A DNA stretch of 64,000 nt, taken from assembly GCA_009829735.1 (NCBI GenBank), contig CM020619.1:5534083-5598082 (forward strand), given 5' to 3'. The stretch comes from Pyropia yezoensis. Taxonomy: Eukaryota > Rhodophyta > Bangiophyceae > Bangiales > Bangiaceae. Below the pieces are notes generated by a model. The model made no database searches, was not told where the DNA came from, and saw only the letters and a list, made by a program, of their open reading frames with translations. The stretch's first letter is position 1. Every line of letters starts with the position of its first letter. The position numbers and the translations under genes are program-made. Of the stretch, positions 30,547 to 39,926 are shown piece after piece.

Positions 30547-33500
30547 CCGTTGGGGCTGGTCGTCCGAAGCTCACAATGGCAGCCTCGGCCAAGTGGGTCA
30601 AGAGGACGAACCAACCGTGCCGGATGCTGCGGCGACCTAAGGGAGTCCGCCCACCTCGGGTAGGACTCCCCAAGAACGTAAACCCACGTCGGGTCATCGC
30701 GGTGCTGACGGGTGAGAACTTCCAGGTGGCTGGACGGGTGCAACTTGCCCCCGGCCGTGCCTGCTGTGCCCGTATCGTACTTGATACCGGGTCAGGAGCC
30801 TCCTTGATACGCAAGTCGCTCTTACCAAAGGAGGTGAAGCTCCAACGCTGGAGGTCTAAAGCTGACCATCTGATCGATATCAATGGTGGGGTACTTCCCA
30901 TCGTTGGTGCCGTGACCCTACCAACTAGGTTGGGGACCCATGAGTTCGACGTGACCTATGGAGTAGTTGAGAATATATCGGTACCCCTGCTTCTGGGTAC
31001 CCCTTATGTTGTAACACAAGTGCCTTTGATTTGTGGCCCTGAGTACTGGGTCAAGTTGATGAATGGGGAGACCATCCCCATCCTTGGTAAGGGAAAGTCT
31101 GTGGCTCCTGTGACAGTCTCACAGTCGAAGCCTGTTTGCTCTGTGAGGGAAGGGTTTACTGCTACCCTGCGTTTAGCCCGTAAAGTCACGTTGCCCCCCA
31201 ACTCGGTGGCGCACGTTGACGTTGTAACTGATTTTTCGGGGAACGGGTTGGTGCACCCTAACCCCCGTCTTGCTCGCAAGCACCAAGTGCATGTTGCCCT
31301 TGGCACGATGGACTCCAAAGCCGGAGTCCCGTGGAGGATCCAGGTGATGAACCTGAGCTCGTCGCCCCAGTACTTCCAGTCGGGAGCCAAGTTCGGCTAT
31401 ATCGACCAACACGAGGGACCGGTAGTAGCGGTCACCCTCAACGCGGGCGCAAGTAGCGACCCGAAGTCCGGAAAGGAGAAGCATCAAGCCGAGTCGGCCG
31501 CCTCTCCTCGGCCCCATGTGAACATGGAGGGTGTCCCACCCAGGTTGAGGGTTCAAGTTGAACGCCTCTTGGACCAATATCACAAGTTGTGGGATGGTCA
31601 ATTGGGACTCATGAGAGCCACCCCACACCGGATCGAGTTGAAGCCCGGTGCACCCCCTATACGCCAACAACCGTATAGGGGAGGACCCCGTTCAAGGGCC
31701 CTCGTTAAGGAGCAAGTTGCTCGCATGGAGGCCCTCGATGTGATCGAGGCCAGCAACGCCGAGTGGGCGAGTCCGGTGGTTATCGTCCCCAAAGTTGATG
31801 GGACCCCCCGGTTCTGTATCGACTACCGTAAGCTCAACGAGAGCACGGTGAAGGACAGTTATCCCCTACCTAGGATGGACGACTGTCTGGACTCTCTGGG
31901 GGAGGCGAACGTGTTCTCTACCCTGGACTGTAACGCGGGGTACTGGCAAATTCCCATTGCCCCGGAGGACAGGCATAAAACTACCTTTACCTGTCACTGT
32001 GGTACCTACCAGGGCAAGCGTCTACCGTTTGGTCTGTGTAACGCGCCGGCAACTTTCCAGCGCGCTATGGACATGATTCTGGCCGGAGTACGGTGGCAGA
32101 TCTGTCTCGTGTACCTAGACGATATCATTGTGTTCTCCCGAAGTCCGGAGGAACACATTGGCCATCTTGGCCAGGTGTTCAAGCTACTTGCTGAAGCCGG
32201 TGTGTCACTGAAGGCGAGTAAGTGCCACCTCTTCACTCAAGAGGTGGAATACTTGGGACATGTTGTCCGTCCGGGGCGTCTCAGTGTCAACGAGAAGAAC
32301 TTGAGGGCCATCCGTAAGGCTCAGTACCCCCGGACCCAGACCCAGATGAGGAGTTTCCTTGGGATGTGTAACGTCAACCGACGTTTCACCAAGGGCTTCG
32401 TCAAGGTGCCGAAGCCGTTGAATGAGTTAGTGAGCTCAACGCTACCGAAGAACCTGCCTCACCCAAGTCGGGTGAAGCAGGAATCCTTTGAGACTCATCG
32501 GGACCTTCTGCTGAAGCCCCCTATCCTGGCTATTCCCAGGTTGGGAGGCCACTACATCCTGGATGTGGACGCTAGCTACGACCAACTTGGTTGTGTGTTG
32601 CTTCAGCAGCAGCCGGACAAGGAGTACTTGCCGGTGGGATACTTCAGCAAGGGGCTGAACTCGGCCGAGAAGAACTACGGAGTCACCGAGTTGGAAGGAC
32701 TCGCAGTGGTGTGGGCGGTGACGTCACTTCGTCACTACCTGGAGGGTGAGAAGTTCCTCATCCGCTGTGAGCACCGCGCGTTGCAGTTCATCTTCAAGAC
32801 GGACTGTACGAACACTCGTCTCAACCGGTGGAGGGTGCGACTGGCACCCTTCAACTATGATATTGAGTACCGACCTGGCAGGCAACATGCCCTTGCCGAC
32901 GGCCTCTCTCGGGTACCTACCGAAGTGCTAGACACTAACCCAGTCGATGAGGACATCCCCATCGTGGGGGTAGTCACGCGCTCGGGTCAGGCGTTGAACC
33001 CCGAGGCGCCAGGGAACAAGAAGTACTTGCCCCTGTCCCTGGAAGAGGTGGTGAAGGCCCAGGCCGAGGATCCCTTCTGCAAGTCGCAGAGGGATACACT
33101 GGATACAGTGGCGGAGACGCGGTTCTTTCTGGGAGACGATGGCCTCCTCATGAGGAGGGGGGTATTCCAGGGGACCGAACAACTTGTCGTCCCCGCATCC
33201 CTCAAGGACAGTATCCTTGAGAGGGAGCACAACGCTCCCACGGGTGGACACCTGGGGTCTAGTAAACTGTACCAGACCCTGAGGACCAGGTACTACTGGC
33301 CGTCCATGGTGGTGGACATCTACAGTTGGGTGGCTGCCTGCACAAGTTGTGCACAGAACCGTCTGATGGAACGGCGGCCTACTACGGCTATGCTATTGTT
33401 CCCGGCCAAGGAGCCCTTCGCCGCGTTGGCGATGGACATCCTTGGGCCACTGCCAGTGACCGAGGAGGGCAACCAGTACCTCCTGGTCATCTGTGACCGC

Positions 33501-34526
33501 TTCACGAAACTTACGCGAGCGATCCCACGGGCAGAGATCACGGCCATGTCGGTCGTGTCAGCCTTCCTAGATCACTGGGTTGCCGCGTATGGCATTCCGG
33601 ATAGTACACTATCGGACAATGGACCGCAATTTGCGTCTGTACAGTTTCAGGGAGTGCTGGATATGTTGGGGGTTGAGGCAAACTATGCCACCCCCTACCA
33701 CCCACAAACTAACGGGCAGGTGGAGCGCTTCAACAAAACTATTGTTAGGCAGCTGCGCCACTATGTGAGTGAGCACGTGAAAACGTGGGACCAATACATT
33801 TCTATTCTTACTACTGCCTACAATTCGCAGGTTCACTCATCTACCGGGGAAGTACCCCTCGCTTTTGTGACCCCCCGTCGCGTGCGGTCTATTGCCGTGC
33901 GGCGGCCGCTCCCAACTAGGGAGGATGGCGGCAGTACGCCTACTCCTACTGAGAGTAAGGCGGAGCTCGCTGCTAGGCTTGAAAACCTCATCCCTGAAGT
34001 CAGGGCTGAGATGGACAAAGCACAAAAGCGCTACAAGCGTACCTTTGACAAAAAGGTGCGCAATGCTAAGCATGTCCCCGAGCAGGGTGACTGGGTGCTG
34101 GTACACTCACACACCCCAACTGGGGGTAAGTTGGTATTCCAGACGAAGAGGCCGTACCAGGTCCTTCGTACTGATGGGCGGCGCTTCACCGTCGAAAGTG
34201 ACGATGGGGTCCGCACAGTGAACGGACAGGACGTGGTCAAAGTTGCACCACCGCCTGCAGGCGACCCAGCTTGGGCGCGTGCTTTGGAAGCGTGGCGCCT
34301 CCCCTCACTGCCTGCGGCCAAACAGGGCCCGCAGGAGTACGTGTTCGATAAGTTCATCGACCACGGATGGGATGAGGACACTGACCGCCTCATGCTGAGG
34401 GTGCGTTGGTTTGGCTACAAAGCCAAGGACGATACGTGGGAGTATGTGGAGGACCTTCCCGCTGAGAAGGTCCGGGCGTACTGTGCCCGGAATGAGATAG
34501 ACCCTAACAGCCCTCCCTCAACGTGA
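30543..34526 (+). CDS. pol: pol polyprotein of copy B (1327 aa): protease, RT, RNase H, integrase, chromodomain
   Basis: One uninterrupted frame. Protease DTGSGA at residues 81-86; RT about 390-570 with DCNAGYWQIP, PFGLCNAPATF and catalytic YLDD at 524-527; RNase H from about 670 (DVDASYDQLG); integrase HHCC finger about 896-938; integrase core D965, D1025 and E1061 (DD35E); chromodomain about 1275-1320 (LRVRWFGYKAKDDTWEYV). It copies element RNA to cDNA and integrates it. Two unusual residues compared with copy A: RNase H RCDHR is RCEHR here (codon 32769-32771), and VYRRF is VNRRF. The first may weaken RNase H. Probably expressed by -1 frameshifting from gag. Confidence 0.96.
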   Translation: MTVGAGRPKLTMAASAKWVKRTNQPCRMLRRPKGVRPPRVGLPKNVNPRRVIAVLTGENFQVAGRVQLAPGRACCARIVLDTGSGASLIRKSLLPKEVKLQRWRSKADHLIDINGGVLPIVGAVTLPTRLGTHEFDVTYGVVENISVPLLLGTPYVVTQVPLICGPEYWVKLMNGETIPILGKGKSVAPVTVSQSKPVCSVREGFTATLRLARKVTLPPNSVAHVDVVTDFSGNGLVHPNPRLARKHQVHVALGTMDSKAGVPWRIQVMNLSSSPQYFQSGAKFGYIDQHEGPVVAVTLNAGASSDPKSGKEKHQAESAASPRPHVNMEGVPPRLRVQVERLLDQYHKLWDGQLGLMRATPHRIELKPGAPPIRQQPYRGGPRSRALVKEQVARMEALDVIEASNAEWASPVVIVPKVDGTPRFCIDYRKLNESTVKDSYPLPRMDDCLDSLGEANVFSTLDCNAGYWQIPIAPEDRHKTTFTCHCGTYQGKRLPFGLCNAPATFQRAMDMILAGVRWQICLVYLDDIIVFSRSPEEHIGHLGQVFKLLAEAGVSLKASKCHLFTQEVEYLGHVVRPGRLSVNEKNLRAIRKAQYPRTQTQMRSFLGMCNVNRRFTKGFVKVPKPLNELVSSTLPKNLPHPSRVKQESFETHRDLLLKPPILAIPRLGGHYILDVDASYDQLGCVLLQQQPDKEYLPVGYFSKGLNSAEKNYGVTELEGLAVVWAVTSLRHYLEGEKFLIRCEHRALQFIFKTDCTNTRLNRWRVRLAPFNYDIEYRPGRQHALADGLSRVPTEVLDTNPVDEDIPIVGVVTRSGQALNPEAPGNKKYLPLSLEEVVKAQAEDPFCKSQRDTLDTVAETRFFLGDDGLLMRRGVFQGTEQLVVPASLKDSILEREHNAPTGGHLGSSKLYQTLRTRYYWPSMVVDIYSWVAACTSCAQNRLMERRPTTAMLLFPAKEPFAALAMDILGPLPVTEEGNQYLLVICDRFTKLTRAIPRAEITAMSVVSAFLDHWVAAYGIPDSTLSDNGPQFASVQFQGVLDMLGVEANYATPYHPQTNGQVERFNKTIVRQLRHYVSEHVKTWDQYISILTTAYNSQVHSSTGEVPLAFVTPRRVRSIAVRRPLPTREDGGSTPTPTESKAELAARLENLIPEVRAEMDKAQKRYKRTFDKKVRNAKHVPEQGDWVLVHSHTPTGGKLVFQTKRPYQVLRTDGRRFTVESDDGVRTVNGQDVVKVAPPPAGDPAWARALEAWRLPSLPAAKQGPQEYVFDKFIDHGWDEDTDRLMLRVRWFGYKAKDDTWEYVEDLPAEKVRAYCARNEIDPNSPPST

Positions 34527-34637
34527 GGGAAGGCCGCGCAATAGTGCCAAGAGAGTGCTTCAAGTCGAAGTGGTACGCAGAGTGGCTTTTAACTACAGCC
34601 CTAACCCTCACACTCTCACAACAAAGGCAGCTGCCAA

Positions 34638-36008
34638 CTAGGCATGCATGCTAGACTCTCCAACCCCACGGCCCTCGCCCTCACGTAGAGGCGAGCGACG
34701 AGACCCACGGCGATAACGCTCCCCACCAGTCGGAGGGGCCGGTGGCTCCAAGTCGGACCCGTCGCGCCCCTCACGGTCGCGCAAGTGGCGCCGACCGTGG
34801 CTACTCTTCTGCTTGGTCTTGCGCGCAAGTTTGCGACGCAGACGCCGGACAGACTCCGTCTCCGACGGGGTAGAAGACTCCGAGACGGAATAAGACAACT
34901 CGTCTTCCGATACGGAGGGAGACCGCCGTGAGTGATGGCGACGACGGCGAGGAGGCGAGTATGCCCGGCTTGCCCGACGCTTGCCGCGCCCAAGTGGGGC
35001 CGGCTGGGGCACAATCGACCCAATACGAGCCACCTCGGTAGTCATAAACTCCGCCACCGACTCGCAACTCGCGGTCGCCACTGCAGTACGAACGCGCTCC
35101 TCAAGTTGAGGAGTCTCGGAAACTTGAAGGGTTGCAGCCGACGCGGCCAACCAAGAAATGGTGCGCACCAACGTGGTGATCATCATCTCGGCGTTCAAGG
35201 GCATGGCCGGCAGTACCAACTTTGGGTAGACCGTGAGTAGGGTGGCCCCCAAGTTGGGGGACACCTGGGTGGATGTCTCAACAGCAACGCTTATCAGGAT
35301 GTCCCCGTGCGGCTGGAGTGGGACAGGAGGAAGCGGAGGGGCTCGCCGAGTTGGCGGAGCCCGAGAGTAACTGCGACCCCTACTCGGGGCCCCCGCAGTG
35401 GGTTGAGTCATGTACTCATCGTGAGATGGCACGGCCATAACGATGGCCTTGTCCGGGGGAGGCGCGGTGTGGCGATCCACCCCCGGGGCATACGGGTAGT
35501 CCCCGATGTTCAACCCCTCTCGAAGTACCACAGGGCCGTCGTGAAGTTCACGACCGACCCAGACGAGCTGGCGAAGTGTGCCATCGTCCTTGGGCCCGCG
35601 GGAAGATCGGCGCAACTTGTGCTCGATGCTCTCCCACTCGATGAGTTTATGGAGGCGCAGCATCTCCTCGAGTAGAGTGAGCTGTCCCGATGAGCACCCC
35701 TCAGCAACTGGCTGAGGGGTGAGCTGCTCCAAACCTTGGATAAGCCGGGGGGATAGATGCCAGAGCATCCCCCGCTGCCGGACACAAGACACCCAGGTCG
35801 ACATGACCTCGAGGAGCCACTGGGTTGCCAACATGGCGAACACCAGGTGGTCCGGGCTAGCCGTCAACATGACGGAGCCGAGGTGGTCGAGCAACCGCGG
35901 TAGTAGCGCCGGGTGACGCGGGCATACCATCCCCCGGAGCGACCGCGGGGCCCCCGCCGGAAGTCCCGGCGGGCGCCACATCGCAGGATGTATCCTCCAT
36001 CCGTTCAT
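34638..36008 (-). CDS. Antisense accessory ORF of family 1, copy B (456 aa)
   Basis: Runs opposite to gag-pol and ends 110 bp from the pol stop. The C-terminal 266 residues match the ORF at the left edge of copy A. Region order: N-terminal stretch, helical middle (HKLIEWESIEHKL and similar), Pro-rich part, helix, basic Arg/Ser-rich segment with SPPRRRR and SVSEDELSYS, and a charged tail. The first ATG of this frame is 36008. An overlapping frame from ATGs at 36042/36039 gives an acidic N-terminus like that of the family 2 antisense ORF and ends at 35857, so the true N-terminus may be in that frame with a frameshift (or intron) near 35860-36000. No domain is recognised. Confidence 0.65.
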   Translation of the reverse strand: MNGWRIHPAMWRPPGLPAGAPRSLRGMVCPRHPALLPRLLDHLGSVMLTASPDHLVFAMLATQWLLEVMSTWVSCVRQRGMLWHLSPRLIQGLEQLTPQPVAEGCSSGQLTLLEEMLRLHKLIEWESIEHKLRRSSRGPKDDGTLRQLVWVGRELHDGPVVLREGLNIGDYPYAPGVDRHTAPPPDKAIVMAVPSHDEYMTQPTAGAPSRGRSYSRAPPTRRAPPLPPVPLQPHGDILISVAVETSTQVSPNLGATLLTVYPKLVLPAMPLNAEMMITTLVRTISWLAASAATLQVSETPQLEERVRTAVATASCESVAEFMTTEVARIGSIVPQPAPLGRGKRRASRAYSPPRRRRHHSRRSPSVSEDELSYSVSESSTPSETESVRRLRRKLARKTKQKSSHGRRHLRDREGRDGSDLEPPAPPTGGERYRRGSRRSPLREGEGRGVGESSMHA

Positions 36009-36042
36009 CCAGGGAGTCAGACTCCAACCCCTGGGTCATCAT

Positions 36043-36367
36043 GGCTCTCCCCAAGTTAGGGAGAGACAACGCGGCTGCAGCTGCACGAGACCCACCTCCA
36101 GTTGAGGGGGGGGGCTCAGATCGCGGGTTGATGGGTGGCCTCCCCAGCGTGGGGCGGCCCAGGGTAAGGTGAAGAGGATGGTTTGGTGGTGGTGAAGTGA
36201 GTACAGATAAGAGCAAGCTGCCGAGTGGGCAAGCTTGAGGAGGGGGGCGGTCAACGTGACCGCCTCCACGTCTACGTGACGTACCAGGGGGGAAGCAAGT
36301 TGCGCCCCCAACGCCGCGATGTGCGTATCTACGCCCCCTTGCAGGGCCGACCGGGTCGGTCGGAACT
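36043..36367. other. Leader between antisense ORF and 3' LTR of copy B
   Basis: About 325 bp, GC-rich. An open minus-strand frame reaches back to an ATG in the LTR (36423), but it is rich in Pro/Arg/Gly and not supported as coding. It would be the 5' leader of antisense transcripts. Confidence 0.4.
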
Positions 36368-36380
36368 GAGGAGAGGGGAG
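36368..36380 (+). other. Polypurine tract, copy B
   Basis: GAGGAGAGGGGAG directly before the 3' LTR. Confidence 0.75.
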
Positions 36381-36849
36381 TGTGGCAGTATTGACCCCCA
36401 GGTAGGGGGGCAACACGTGCCATGCAAGGGGCGGCAGGCCACTAGCCTGACCCGTTCCTCCCCCTGCATTTGGGTCCATATTCCCTAAGTTTGGGATAGT
36501 TAGCTTAGTAGTAAATCCAACTTGGATTTGAGGGTTTTCTGCATTTATCGTCTTGAATTTTCGTGTGGCCCGGTGGGCAGGTGCTCGGGTGGGAGATTCT
36601 GAGTGGCGAGATTCTGAGTGGACCCTGGGGGGATAAGGGGAGGGACAGCGGGGCTTGGCCCTGCTTCCCCGTCCCGACCAAGAAACTGTTGGACCACACA
36701 CCATCCTCTTGTTTGTCCGTGGGGGGTTTGCCCCACAACAGGGACAGAATGTGTGCGACTTGCACTTCTTCCGGTTCCCCCGACACGGGAGGCAGCCCTT
36801 GTACACCGCCCCAACTTGGGTGTCGTGTGTGCAAGTGGTTTTTGCCACA
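36381..36849 (+). repeat. 3' LTR of copy B
   Basis: 469 bp, one difference from the 5' LTR, followed by GACGC. Confidence 0.96.
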
Positions 36850-36854
36850 GACGC
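36850..36854. repeat. Target-site duplication GACGC, right (copy B)
   Basis: Same as 28006-28010. Confidence 0.93.
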
Positions 36855-37413
36855 GATCGACAGCGTCTGCGTGAAATCCAGGAAGGAGCCCGTCGCGCAG
36901 CAGGACTGACAAAGCGTCTCTGCAAAAAACAACAGTAGATACCGCTCGCAGCGACAGTCGCACGTCCAGGCCTGACCCCAGGGCGCGCCCCTTACCTGGA
37001 CCCTGGAAGCCCTTGACCTTGCCAGCAGTAACCCAGTCCTTGTCTGATGGCTCGGGGTCGGGCAAGTCAACGTAGTCCTCGTCTGGCCCGTTGCCGCTGC
37101 CAGATCTGCCGCCAACGTCGTCCTCGTCCATCACGGACTGCTCGTTGCTGAGAACCGCTTCGCTTGGTAACAAACTCGCGTTCAACACGGCGTCTGTGTC
37201 GTGAAGCACCGCCTGGTAACGAGCTTCGTGGGAGATGATACCACGGACACCCACCTGAGGCTCCAGAGACATGCTCGCTGCGTCGTCACCGGGAATCTGC
37301 TGCATGAGATGGCCAACATCAGGCTCCATTGGCGCGTGCAGTGCAGCTACCTCGCCGCCCTCAGATGAGTCCCATGCCACTGGGCTGAAGTGCAGCGGTC
37401 GAGGCCGCTTCAT
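36850..37413 (-). pseudogene. KDZ-like transposase, N-terminal part
   Basis: Probable start ATG at 37413 (the frame extends further to 37473, where only a GTG is available). About 185 residues, acidic in the middle (DEDDVGG, DEDYVDLPDPEPSDKDWV), ending in the insertion site. After removal of copy B the frame joins exactly to 28010. No Cys cluster or catalytic motif is in this part. It forms the N-terminus of the gene at 25048-28010; the whole would be about 1175 codons. Confidence 0.68.
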
Positions 37414-39675
37414 CACGCACAGACCAACCGCATCAAGCAGCAGCCTCGGACAACTCTTGAGCACCCTGAGCACAGCAATGTGCCGTCACCAACGAAGCCA
37501 GAGAAGCGCATCAGCATTCTCCCCGGAGCCGACGTCAACGATGAGAAGCCGAGCGAAGGCACCGTGCACCACGTGCCGCCAAAGATGGAGGTGGACGAGG
37601 TGACCAGGTGCTATCGGGACCGACTCGGGGGCACGGATGGTGACGCACAGCCGGCAGCGCCCCCAGTGATGCCGCTGTCAACGATGAGGATGAGAGCACG
37701 AGCACGGTGCACCAGCTGCCGCCAAAGATGGAGGTGGACGAGGTGACCAGGTGGAAGCGGGACGCACCCGGGGGCTCGGATGGCGACGCACAGCCAGCAG
37801 CGTCCCCAATGAAGACGCCAGGCGGGGTGGTAAAGTACCCCGTAGTCACCAAGACGGGAGTCGAGTCAGCCGACAGCGGAAGGACGCCGGCGCCCGGACC
37901 GGTGCCAGAGAAGGAGACCGTGTGAGGATAGCACAGTGCGGGCGTCACGCCAATGGTAGTGGAAGAATGACGAAGCGGGCACAAGTGCACGCCCTCAAGG
38001 GAGTGGGCGGGAGCGACGCACAGGTGACGCGGTGGCGCAGACCCCCTCCGCAATGTCCAGCCACCGCGCAGCCGCCGCACGCCCAGCGATACCAATGCTG
38101 GTCCGGCGGCGCGATCGTCGACGACGCTAGGGATGGCCGCCACCACTGCCCTCACACGGCGCGTGCGGGCGGGCGGCGGCTCGCGTGGGGACAAGCACCG
38201 GCAGCACGCGCCGACAATACGCGCAGGCAACACGGGTCGGTCGACGACTCGGCTCATGCGGCGCGCACCCGGACTGCCGCGCGGTACAGTAAGATGGGCG
38301 AGTCACGGCATGCCCAAAGCGATGGCGGTTGTTGGGTCCGATGGCGGATAGGTACACCGCCACAGAGACGCACACAACCGCCGAAATGGGTGGACACCCC
38401 CCCCCCCCCGCTGGGCCGCGACGCAGAGGTGGAAAGAAGGGCAGCGCCCCGTCCACCGAACGATATCTCCCTCATCGGGTGTTCTAAACTGTTGGAAGTT
38501 ATCACGTTTACATTTGATGAAACAGTGACCCACAGTATAATGATGTTGTAGTAGTTGCGCATCGTGAAAGCAATGCGTGGACCGGCGCAATTTACAGCGT
38601 TGGATAAGCTCCCATAAACTCCATCTGAAGAATACAATTGTTCGATAGCTAACATATTCTTAACGGAGCCGAAGCCTGCCGAAGTCGTTCGTAAGTACGT
38701 ACGAAACGGGACTGCACTTGATTTGGGGACGTTGTTCACGTCGACCCCCGAGAATGCATGTGGGCGCCCCCAGGTAGCAGCACGCTTCCGTTTTATACAC
38801 CCAATGTCTTTTGGACGGTAGCCACTCTTGCGGGGTGGACGGTCCGCAGCAAGCATGGGGCCGCCAGGGGTGCGGGGCAGCCGGAAGCCACCCCGGTGGC
38901 GCGGGGCAGCCCCCGGGCGCCAGGGGCGCCCCAAGGAGCGCCCGACGGCGTCAGGGCGCGAGGGGTGGCGACAGAACGAATTCGACTGGGGCTGGTACCA
39001 AAAGGAGCTCCGAAGCGCTGGTGGCCACGCCGACGGTGCGGCATAGCCAGAACCCCCCCCGGTGGCACAGAGCCGCCCCGGAGCGCCAGGGGCGGCGAAA
39101 GAGGCACCGGATCGCTCAAAAAGAGGCACCAGACCGCTTCAGGGCGTGAAGGGAGTCGGCTTCGTGCCTTGGGTGGACGGAGGAACCCAGAAAAGCGTAG
39201 AGGCGCCAGGGGATGCGCCAGGGGCGCCAGGGGCGCCAGGAGCCCCCCGCCCGGCGGCCGCGCCGGGGCGCGCGAAAAATGGGGCGACCGCGCCCCATTC
39301 TATCATGTGAAACATTGGGAGCCACGAGGCGGATCTATAATTGAAAGTGGTATCAACGTGGCATTACCGAAAGGGATCTGGACAGGAGTGAGCAGCGAGA
39401 GTTATTGGACCCGTGCGACGGCGGCGTGAATATGCGGTTCAGACCGAGCCGGGGGCGTGATTGCCAGCCTCAAATTTAGCGAGAGGCCGGCCAGCCCGAC
39501 AGATCGGACGGGTTCTATTGGCCCACGCACCAGTCTCGATGCGGAGTGACTCAATTGCAGCCGCAAGCTCCATGCCCTCAAGCCCCATGTACGCGTACCC
39601 GGAGTAGAATCGTCTCGATGCGGAGCAGAATGTCTCGAGGCGGAGTGTAGTGTTACCCCGTGTTGCCATACCTGG
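37414..39675. other. Repetitive spacer right of the transposase
   Basis: No supported gene. It contains a two-copy 143-bp repeat (37537-37821), an AT-richer stretch at about 38470-38830, and a degenerate GCGCCAGGGG-type repeat field at about 38850-39270. Plus-strand reading of the 143-bp repeat gives PPKMEVDEVTR twice in different frames, so a decayed coding exon is possible but not supported. Confidence 0.45.
37537..37821. repeat. Two tandem copies of a ~143-bp unit
   Basis: Anchored by CAACGATGAG (37537, 37679) and AAAGATGGAGGTGGACGAGG (37581, 37724). The period is not a multiple of three, so any frame through both is shifted. Confidence 0.85.
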
Positions 39676-39926
39676 CACAAGGGGAGCCCCTCTCGTGTGA
39701 ACGAGTGAGTGGGGGCGTGGCTGCCCGCTTTTCGCGGGGGCGGTTGCGGGGTGACCCCCCTTGGATTACCCCGTATGGGGGCGTGGCCCAGGCCCAGGTG
39801 CCTGGGTGGAGCACGCTCGTAGCTCGCTGTGGCGCGGGTCGACCCGCGCTCCCGTATCGCCCATCGTTGGGCTTTTTGTGGTCATAAGCGCGTATGCCCG
39901 CGCCGGCTCGTCGCGGTTGTCACACC
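39676..39926 (+). repeat. Isolated fragment related to the family 2 noncoding block
   Basis: Matches about 11645-11900, sharing GGGGAGCCCCTCTCGTG, CCCGCTTTTCGCGGGGGCGG, CAGGTGCCTGGGTGGAGC, GCGCGGGTCGACCCGCG and GTGGTCATAAGCGCG, with substitutions and small indels between. No LTR or ORF accompanies it. Confidence 0.85.

Larger units (their letters stand above)
28011..36849 (+). mobile_element. Ty3/gypsy chromovirus family 1, copy B (complete, recent)
   Basis: LTRs of 469 bp at 28011-28479 and 36381-36849 differ at one position (28379 G versus 36749 A). The element is 8839 bp and flanked by GACGC on both sides. Internal order: primer site, gag, pol, antisense ORF, polypurine tract. It has inserted inside the KDZ-like transposase frame, which is in frame once the element and one duplication copy are removed. 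Confidence 0.96.

Noticed and set aside
36043-36423. Antisense frame starting inside the 3' LTR of copy B
   Set aside because: Pro/Arg/Gly-rich for about 120 codons; an initiator in the LTR is not supported. Only its acidic end near 36042 may be the real N-terminus of the antisense ORF.
37271-37925. Plus-strand exon with repeated PPKMEVDEVTR
   Set aside because: The repeats lie in different frames because the 143-bp period is not a multiple of three, and no splice sites or homologue were found.
39439-39678. 79-codon minus-strand frame with repeated CTCGATGCGGAG words
   Set aside because: Short, no homologue recognised; probably noncoding repeat sequence.
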